A stretch of 12,422 nt of DNA, taken from NCBI GenBank assembly GCA_003242425.1, contig QGUL01000015.1, positions 1 through 12,422 of the forward strand. The letters are read 5' to 3'. Shown piece by piece: positions 6,933-12,422 of this stretch. Positions within the stretch are counted from its first letter, which is position 1; each line of letters begins with the position of its first letter. Position numbers and translations under genes: made by a program. The notes under the pieces were generated by a model, which saw only the letters and a list, made by a program, of their open reading frames with translations, had not been told where the DNA came from and made no database searches. Origin of the DNA: Pseudomonadota bacterium (lineage in GTDB: Bacteria; Pseudomonadota; Gammaproteobacteria; Burkholderiales; SG8-39).

Positions 6933-7661
6933 TTAATCCAGCGCAATACGGAGCGCTGCGGCGCTGGCGAGCGGGGCCACGACCAATGAGACCAGCAGCA
7001 GCGCGCCCAGCAAAGACAGGTGGCCGCCGGCGTCGAGGCCGGACATGACGGCGTCGACGGCGCCGGCGCCGAAGATCAGCACGGGGATATAAAGCGGCAG
7101 TACCAGCAACGATATCAGCACGCCGCGCCCGCGCGCGCCCAGCGTGAGCGCGGCGCCGACCGCACCGATCAGCGCCAGGGTGGGCGTACCGAGCGCCAGC
7201 GCCGCGACGAGGGTGTAGAGCGCCGCCGCCGGCAGGTCGTACTGCAGGCCGAGCAAGGGGGCGATGACGACGAGCGGCAGCCCCGTGGTGACCCACAGCG
7301 CCGCGACCTTGCCGAGCACCAGCACCGACAGGGGGTGGGGCGCAAGCGCCAGCTGTTCGAGCGTGCCGTCGGCGAAATCGGCGGCGAACAGGCGGTTGAG
7401 CGCGAGCATCGCGGCCAGCAGCGCCGCGACCCACAATACCCCCGGCCCGATGACGCGCAACACGTTCATCTCCGGGCCGATGCCGAGCGGGAACAGGCTC
7501 GCCACGATGATGAAGAACACCAGGGTGGTGAGCAGATCCGCGCGGCGGCGCATGGCGAGCAGCACGTCGCGCCGCACCACGGCAAGAAAAGCCGCGCCGA
7601 GGCGGGGTTCCGGCATCTCGGCGTGCGCGTCGAGGGTGGCCGCGGTGTTCGGCTGATTCAT
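6933..7661 (-). CDS. ccmB: Haem ABC exporter membrane subunit CcmB
   Basis: CcmB is the transmembrane partner of the ATPase CcmA in the CcmABCD complex of the inner membrane. The 242-residue protein has about six hydrophobic helices and the conserved segments RRRADLLTTLVFF, LFAADFADGTLEQLALAP (about residues 91-108) and PLYIPVLIFGAGA (about 189-201). The ATG at 7661 overlaps the ccmA stop (ATGA). This gives an N-terminal extension of about 15 residues compared with family members that begin near MPEPRLGAAF; Met16 is the alternative start. The 58 bp to ccmC contain no gene. Confidence 0.95.
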   Translation of the reverse strand: MNQPNTAATLDAHAEMPEPRLGAAFLAVVRRDVLLAMRRRADLLTTLVFFIIVASLFPLGIGPEMNVLRVIGPGVLWVAALLAAMLALNRLFAADFADGTLEQLALAPHPLSVLVLGKVAALWVTTGLPLVVIAPLLGLQYDLPAAALYTLVAALALGTPTLALIGAVGAALTLGARGRGVLISLLVLPLYIPVLIFGAGAVDAVMSGLDAGGHLSLLGALLLVSLVVAPLASAAALRIALD

Positions 7662-8284
7662 GCGGCTTGCCCCAGACGCAGGACGCGCTGCTCCGCCGCC
7701 TCGATGGGGACCTCCTGATGGGTGGTGTAGACGACCATGCCGCCGCGCCGCAGATGCGCGGCGAGCAGCGCGGCGATCTCCGGCACCACGGCCGTGTCCA
7801 GTGCCACGAAAGGTTCGTCTAGCACCCAGAGCGGGCAACGTGCGCGGAACGCGAGCCGCGCCAGTGCCACGCGGCGGCGCTGGCCCTGCGACAGCAGGCG
7901 CACGGGCAGTTCGGCATGCGCGGCAAGCCCCAGACGCGCGAGCGCTTGCCGGGCCGCCTCGGCCGTGACGGGCATTCCGGCGATGGCCTCGCCCAGCTGC
8001 AGATTCTCGACACCGTTGAGATCGGCTTTCAGGCCGTTCTGATGGCCGATGTAGGCCAGCACCGCGCGATAGCGTTCGCCGAGTTTGCGGATATCCGTAT
8101 CCTGCCAGCGCAGCTCGCCCGCGGTGGGAGAGAGGCTGCCGCACAGCATGCGCAGCAGACTGGTCTTGCCGCTGCCGTTCGGCCCTTCCACGCGCAACAG
8201 CTCCCCGGCGCCGAGACGGAATTCGAGATGGCGGAACAGCACGCGTTCGCCGCGTGTGCATTCCAAGTTGTGCGCTTGCAGCAT
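7658..8284 (-). CDS. ccmA: Haem ABC exporter ATP-binding subunit CcmA
   Basis: CcmA is the cytoplasmic ATPase that powers release of haem-CcmE from the CcmABCD complex. The 208-residue protein has every ABC motif in order: Walker A GPNGSGKT (34-41), Q-loop Q82 (YIGHQNGLKADL), signature LSQGQ (131-135), Walker B LWVLDE (152-157) and the switch histidine H189 (TTHQE). Length is normal for CcmA. It is first in the leftward ccmABCD operon, with its stop inside the ccmB start (ATGA). No Shine-Dalgarno-like sequence precedes the ATG: the upstream bases read CCACCTC, so initiation may be inefficient. A perfect TATAAT sits about 70 bp upstream. Confidence 0.96.
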   Translation of the reverse strand: MLQAHNLECTRGERVLFRHLEFRLGAGELLRVEGPNGSGKTSLLRMLCGSLSPTAGELRWQDTDIRKLGERYRAVLAYIGHQNGLKADLNGVENLQLGEAIAGMPVTAEAARQALARLGLAAHAELPVRLLSQGQRRRVALARLAFRARCPLWVLDEPFVALDTAVVPEIAALLAAHLRRGGMVVYTTHQEVPIEAAEQRVLRLGQAA

Positions 8285-8558
8285 GAGGTGGCTAATGGGC
8301 CTTTCAGCGAGGGCGCGACGTGCGCCGCCCGGGGCCGGGACAGGCAGCGGGCATTATAAGTCGAAGCGACTCCTGACTTTTACCCGCTTCCCCGGTAGAT
8401 TTGCGCTGCCGTCGGCGTGTCGCTCGGCTAAGTTTCGCCTTTGCCGCCACGGTACGACTGTGCCGCCAGTGCATAGAAGCACAGCGTTCATTGATTTGCC
8501 GCTAGCGAAGGGAGACGCATACGCCCCGGGGGCTGCCGCGGAGCGTGCGACGAAGGGC
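8285..8558. promoter_or_regulatory. Divergent gap between ccmA and the multi-PAS kinase
   Basis: The 274 bp between two divergent starts hold the ccmA leader and candidate promoter on the left side. On the right, toward the kinase, I see no clear promoter. A purine-rich AAGGGAGA (8508-8515) looks like a ribosome site but is followed by ATA rather than a start codon. No RNA gene or riboswitch is recognisable. Confidence 0.4.
8353..8358 (-). promoter_or_regulatory. Candidate -10 element of the ccmABCD promoter
   Basis: A perfect TATAAT on the - strand in a GC-rich gap, about 70 bp upstream of the ccmA start. The -35 region at 16-18 bp spacing is poor (AAAGTC-like). A short inverted repeat, AGTCG-AAG-CGACT (8359-8371), sits in the spacer where a regulator could bind. 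The call rests mainly on the hexamer and its position. Confidence 0.4.
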
Positions 8559-11500
8559 ATGAATGCCATTTATCACAGTGCCGGACACGCCGGAGCGCAT
8601 GCAGCGGCGCACGACACGGCCGCACCGGCACATACCCCGATTTCCACTGTCCGTCGGCGCTTTCTCCTCGGCTACCTGGTGATCGCGCTCAGCCTCATCG
8701 GGCTGGCTGCCTGGATCATCCGCCACGAGCTAGAGGACCGCATCGGGGCGCGCGCCCGCGAGACCGCGCTGCTCGCCGAGACGGTCGGTGCGAGTCTCGC
8801 CTACCAGGTGGGCCGCGCGGAACAGGTGCTCGCGCGCTTCGCCAGCGAGGCGGGGCGTCTGACGGGCGCGGACAGCGCCGCCGATCTGACAGTCATTCAG
8901 CATATCCTCGATACGCGTGGGACACCCTTGCGGCCGGCGTTCATTATCGAACCGGGCGGCAGCGTGCACATGACACCCGAAGGGGCGGAGCCCGAAGTGC
9001 TCGAGCGCCTGCGCGAGCTGGATGCCTGGCATGCCGCGCGGGCTGATACGTCGATCCACGTCGCGCCCATGGCGCTGGAGCTGTTCGGGCAGCCCATGAT
9101 CGCAGTCACGCGCCGCGTACGGCTGTCCGACGGTCGTTACGGCGGTGTCGTGGGCGTGCTGAAAACGCTGCAGCCGATCGAGGAAATCCATCGCAAGCTC
9201 GATCTGGGCGGCACCCACATCTTCATCCGTCATGCGGACGGGGCGCTCGTCGCCCATCTGCCGCGCGGGATGCAGGCGCTGCCGTCTTCGCCGAACGCCG
9301 AAGCGGCGATGCAGATCGGCGCGATCCGCGTGGAGCGCGCCGACGGTCGCCTGCATGCGACCTTGTCGATCGCCAGAAGCCCGCTGTCGGTGGTGGTGTC
9401 CACGCCCCTCGCCGACGTCTACACGGCCTGGCGCAAGCGCGCGGCCGAGCTGCTCGCCGGGCTGGCGCTGGCACTGCTCGTCACCGCGGGCCTCATGCGC
9501 TCCCTGCTGCAGCGGCTGCGCGAGATCGAACGCAGCACAGCGGAGCTCGACGTCACGCGCTTTACGCTCGATCAGACCAACGACGCGATCTACTGGGTGG
9601 ACGCCGAAGGACGCTTCGCCTTCGCGAACCCCGCCGCCGCGCGCTGGTTCGGCGTTCCGCGCGAGCGGCTGATCGGCATGCCGATCAGCAACATTTTTCC
9701 TGCCGTGACGCGGGAGGCCTTTGCGCACGTCTTCGAGCGGCTGCGGACCCAGGGCGCCAAGGTCTATCACCTCGAATACCGCACCGCGACCGGCCAGTTG
9801 CGGCCGGCCGAGGCGCACGCCCGCTACATGACCTACCGCGGCAGGGATTACGCCTGCGTGGTGCTGCGCGACGTCTGGGAGCGGCAGGAAGCGGAGCGTG
9901 CCTTGCGCGAAAGCCAGGAACGCTTCGAGGCGGCCGTGACCGGTGCTGAGGTGGGAATCTGGGAGTGGACCCCGCATACCGACCGCATCTACCGGTCACC
10001 GCTCTACGTGCAGATCCTCGGTCACCACTCGGCAGCCACCCTGCCGCAGACCGGCAAGGCGCTGCTCGAAAGCCTCGAACCCGAGGCGGGCGCGCGCCTG
10101 CAGGCTGCTATCGACGAAGCGATCGCGCGGCGCCGCAAGTTCACCTTCGAGCATCTGTACACGCGCCCGGACGGCGAACAGCGCTGGCTGCGCATCAGCG
10201 GCGCGCCCACCTTCGACGCCGACGGCCAGGTGACGCGCGTCGCCGGCTCGATGGTGGATATCACCGAAAGCAAGAAGATCGAGCTGCAATTGCGGGCCGA
10301 CCGCGCGCGGCAACAGGTGATCTTCCAGCGTTCGCCGCTCGGCATCATGGTGACGCGTTATCACGACGGCCTGATCGTGGATGTGAACGACGCGGGCTTG
10401 CTCATGACCGGCTATGCCCGCGACCGCTTCGTCGGCCGCACCACCGTCGAGCTCGGGTTCTGGCAAGACGCTGCCCAGCGCGCCGAAATGCTGCGCGACA
10501 ACTACGTCCACGAATTTTCCTTCAAGCGTCCGGACGGCGTGGTGGTCGACCTCAAGCGCTGGACGCAACGGGTGGAGATCGACGGGGAGCAGTACTACAT
10601 CACGACCTTCCAGGACGTCACCGCCCACAACCAGGCCGAACGGGAACGGGCGCGCGCGCTGGCGAGCCTGCAGCGTGCCGAACGCATCGCCAAGATCGGC
10701 AACTGGTCGTTTGATTTGCACACCGGCAAGGTCACGTGGTCGGACGAAGTGTTCCGCATTTTCGAGCGCAATCCCGCGACTTTCGAGCCGAGCTACGAGG
10801 GCTATCTCGCGCTCGTGCATCCGGAGGACCGCGAGGCGGTCGCCACGCTGCTCGCGCAACACAAGCCGTACGAGATCAGCCACCGGCTGCTGCTCGAAGG
10901 CGACCGCATCAAGTACGTCGAACAGCGCTGCGAAATCGAATACGCGCCGGACGGCACGCCGCTGCGCGCCAACGGCACGGTGCAGGACGTCACGGAGCGC
11001 AAGCATGCCGAACAGGAACTGATCCGGGCGCGCGAGCACCTGAAGCGCATCCTGCACGCCAGCCCGACCGCCATGTCGATCAGCGACCTGGAAACCTGCG
11101 CGCTGATCGACGTCAACGAGGCCTGGGAGCGCCTGTTCGGTCTGCGGGCCGAGCAAGTCATCGGCCGCAGCGTACGCGAACTGGGCGCCTGGGGCGATCT
11201 TGCCGATCGCGCCTCGCGGCTGGATGCGCTGCGCCGCGGCGAATCCATGCGCGACTTCGTCACCGAATGCATCCGCGCCGACGGCCGGCATTTCGAGGCG
11301 ATCTGCTCCTTCGAGAAAATCGAGCTCGACGGGCGGGTGATGCTGCTGTCCACGCTCTCGGACATCACCGAGCAGCGCCGCACGGAGCGCGAGCTGCTGC
11401 GCCGCGGCCAGTTGCTGCGGCAGACCGGCGCGGTGGCCAAGGTAGGCGGATGGGAGCTCGATCCGGCCACCGGCGAAATGGAGTGGACCGAGGAGCTCTA

Positions 11501-12392
11501 CCGCATTTACGAACGCGATCCCGAGGACGGCAAGGTCGGTATCGATCTGCTGCTGCAATCCTTCGGCGAAGATGCGCGCCGCACCGTCGAGCAGGCGCTG
11601 GCGCGCACGGTGGAATGCGGCGAACCCTTCGACCTCGAGCTGCCGTTCGTGACCGTGCGCGGCAATACGCGCTGGGCACATATCCAGACCGTGGCGGAAA
11701 TGCGCGAAGGCCGCGTGGTGCGTCTGTACGGCGCGTTCCAGGACATCACCGAACGTCGCCAGCACGGCGAGTGGCTGCGCGAAAGCGAGGTGCGCTTCTT
11801 CCGCATATTCGAAAGCACGCCTGCAGGCATCGTGCTGTTTCGCGCCGAGGACGGCACGGTGGTGGACGTCAACCCGGCGATGTGCGGCATTGCCGGCTTC
11901 AGCCGCGACGAGGTGATCGGCATGACCACGGACGAGCTGAAGGCGCTGTTCGCGACCGACGCCTTCGAGCTCGCCGCCTCGTCCGTGCTGAACGGGGAAG
12001 GACGCTCGCCGGTGCGGGAATGCTGGTACCGCTGCCGCGACGGCCGCACCGGCTATGTATCCATGTCCTCCTCGCTGTTCGAATACGCGGGCGAGAAACT
12101 GGTGCTGGCGTTCCTGCAGGACGTCACCGAACGCCAGCGCGCCGCCGAGGAGATCCGCCGCCTCAACGAAACCCTCGAGCAGCGCGTGCGCGACCGCACC
12201 GCGCAACTGGAGGCGGCCAACCGCGAACTGGAAGCCTTCAGCTATTCCGTCTCGCACGACCTGCGCGCGCCGCTGCGGGCGATGACGGGCTTCTCGGCCA
12301 TCCTGCTGCAGGAGAACGCGGCGCACCTCGACGCGGAGGAGCGCAAGCTCCGAGAACACGTGTGGGCGCCAACCAGGCGATTGCCCGACTGA
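8559..12392 (+). CDS. Membrane hybrid-length sensor histidine kinase with seven PAS domains, 3'-truncated
   Basis: A sensor kinase of at least 1277 residues. Order: a histidine/alanine-rich N-terminus; membrane helix at about 35-54; a periplasmic double-Cache-like sensor at about 56-295 (ending SPLSVVVSTPLADVYTAWRKR, typical of that fold); second helix at about 297-315; seven PAS/PAC modules at about 333-440, 455-572, 583-690, 703-815, 825-940, 950-1066 and 1076-1190, each closing with a D(V/I)(T/W)E-like motif; a coiled coil (RLNETLEQRVRDRTAQLEAA, 1201-1220); and a HisKA start, FSYSVSHDLRAPLRAMTGFS, with phospho-acceptor H1233. The catalytic ATPase domain lies beyond the contig. The stop at 12390-12392 follows a frame-disturbed stretch and is probably false. 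The ATG at 8559 is the best start because it precedes a sensible first helix, but the AAGGG before it is too close (one base). Nothing ties its signal to cytochrome maturation. Confidence 0.88.
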   Translation: MNAIYHSAGHAGAHAAAHDTAAPAHTPISTVRRRFLLGYLVIALSLIGLAAWIIRHELEDRIGARARETALLAETVGASLAYQVGRAEQVLARFASEAGRLTGADSAADLTVIQHILDTRGTPLRPAFIIEPGGSVHMTPEGAEPEVLERLRELDAWHAARADTSIHVAPMALELFGQPMIAVTRRVRLSDGRYGGVVGVLKTLQPIEEIHRKLDLGGTHIFIRHADGALVAHLPRGMQALPSSPNAEAAMQIGAIRVERADGRLHATLSIARSPLSVVVSTPLADVYTAWRKRAAELLAGLALALLVTAGLMRSLLQRLREIERSTAELDVTRFTLDQTNDAIYWVDAEGRFAFANPAAARWFGVPRERLIGMPISNIFPAVTREAFAHVFERLRTQGAKVYHLEYRTATGQLRPAEAHARYMTYRGRDYACVVLRDVWERQEAERALRESQERFEAAVTGAEVGIWEWTPHTDRIYRSPLYVQILGHHSAATLPQTGKALLESLEPEAGARLQAAIDEAIARRRKFTFEHLYTRPDGEQRWLRISGAPTFDADGQVTRVAGSMVDITESKKIELQLRADRARQQVIFQRSPLGIMVTRYHDGLIVDVNDAGLLMTGYARDRFVGRTTVELGFWQDAAQRAEMLRDNYVHEFSFKRPDGVVVDLKRWTQRVEIDGEQYYITTFQDVTAHNQAERERARALASLQRAERIAKIGNWSFDLHTGKVTWSDEVFRIFERNPATFEPSYEGYLALVHPEDREAVATLLAQHKPYEISHRLLLEGDRIKYVEQRCEIEYAPDGTPLRANGTVQDVTERKHAEQELIRAREHLKRILHASPTAMSISDLETCALIDVNEAWERLFGLRAEQVIGRSVRELGAWGDLADRASRLDALRRGESMRDFVTECIRADGRHFEAICSFEKIELDGRVMLLSTLSDITEQRRTERELLRRGQLLRQTGAVAKVGGWELDPATGEMEWTEELYRIYERDPEDGKVGIDLLLQSFGEDARRTVEQALARTVECGEPFDLELPFVTVRGNTRWAHIQTVAEMREGRVVRLYGAFQDITERRQHGEWLRESEVRFFRIFESTPAGIVLFRAEDGTVVDVNPAMCGIAGFSRDEVIGMTTDELKALFATDAFELAASSVLNGEGRSPVRECWYRCRDGRTGYVSMSSSLFEYAGEKLVLAFLQDVTERQRAAEEIRRLNETLEQRVRDRTAQLEAANRELEAFSYSVSHDLRAPLRAMTGFSAILLQENAAHLDAEERKLREHVWAPTRRLPD
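9668..9689. repeat. Perfect 22-bp palindrome inside the kinase coding region
   Basis: The half-site GCTGATCGGCA is followed at once by its exact reverse complement, giving 11 + 11 bp with no spacer. It encodes RLIGMPIS in the first PAS domain. It could be a coincidence of codon use or a binding site. Confidence 0.5.
10311..11753 (+). repeat. Duplicated two-PAS unit inside the kinase (PAS3-PAS4 and PAS5-PAS6)
   Basis: PAS3 (about residues 583-690) and PAS5 (825-940) share ASP/RSP-type starts, a DVN-A/E-x-x-x-x-x-G core and an ELG-x-W-x-D-x-A-x-R-A stretch. PAS4 and PAS6 share AK(I/V)G-x-W-x-x-D-x-x-TG-x-x-x-W and FRIFERNP versus YRIYERDP. The unit therefore appears twice in tandem, degenerate in DNA. 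This is a protein-level repeat seen by eye. Confidence 0.65.
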
Positions 12393-12422
12393 ATGGACCC
12401 CCGCCTCACGTTTTCGCCGGTG
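12350..12422. other. Error-rich contig end inside the kinase HisKA domain
   Basis: After about 12350 the expected HisKA continuation can be followed only by switching frames. The bases around 12376-12422 resemble code for NQRMARLIDDLLTLSRV but with inserted and substituted bases. The literal translation (EHVWAPTRRLPD, then stop) fits no kinase. The stop codon is probably an artefact. Confidence 0.7.

Noticed and set aside
6933..8261. A single fused protein covering ccmB plus sequence inside ccmA
   Set aside because: The upstream part is an out-of-frame shadow of ccmA. The ATGA overlap at 7658-7661 gives the normal separate ccmA and ccmB.
1576..8284. Transposon or phage insertion carrying the autotransporter and luxR
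   Set aside because: No transposase, integrase, target duplication or terminal inverted repeats are visible at either junction.
12190..12300. Bacteriophytochrome, because of the SYSVSHDLRAPLR motif
   Set aside because: This HisKA type is shared by many kinases; there is no GAF-PHY module or bilin-binding cysteine in the protein.
9996..12359. Very long open frame on the - strand (787 codons) opposite the kinase
   Set aside because: It is an antisense shadow of GC-rich code. The + strand has clear PAS and HisKA motifs, while the - strand protein is low-complexity and matches no family I know.

Overview
The window looks like one complete high-GC contig from a Gram-negative proteobacterium. Cytochrome c maturation system I (Ccm), a type V autotransporter and a membrane histidine kinase with many PAS domains all point that way. 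Codon use and the style of the Ccm and kinase proteins suggest a betaproteobacterium, or possibly a gammaproteobacterium; this is inference. I see no RNA gene, insertion sequence, integrase, phage gene or CRISPR array.

Layout, left to right: the 3' part of ccmH and a complete ccmI on the + strand (1-1575); a hairpin terminator in a short convergent gap; a 1005-residue autotransporter on the - strand (1622-4639); a 128-bp divergent regulatory gap; a LuxR/GerE-type regulator on the + strand (4768-5988); ccmD, ccmC, ccmB and ccmA, transcribed leftwards from 8284 to 5985; a 274-bp divergent gap; and a kinase on the + strand (from 8559) with a periplasmic sensor and seven PAS domains, cut off just after its phospho-acceptor histidine.

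How the genes fit together: CcmABCD is the haem export and loading module of cytochrome c maturation (ABC ATPase CcmA, membrane subunit CcmB, haem-handling CcmC, small tether CcmD). CcmH and CcmI belong to the apocytochrome reduction and delivery end of the pathway. These halves are usually consecutive in one operon. Here they face each other, with a surface autotransporter and its probable regulator between them. The ccmD and luxR stop codons overlap tail to tail.

The most notable points are the split ccm locus, the divergent autotransporter/LuxR pair, the autotransporter passenger made of about 13 degenerate ~20-residue repeats, and the kinase whose PAS domains alternate between two types (A-B-A-B-A-B-A). 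Both contig ends (about 1-97 and 12350-12422) look full of sequencing errors. The apparent start of ccmH and stop of the kinase should therefore not be trusted. I found no strong case for a wholly new system.
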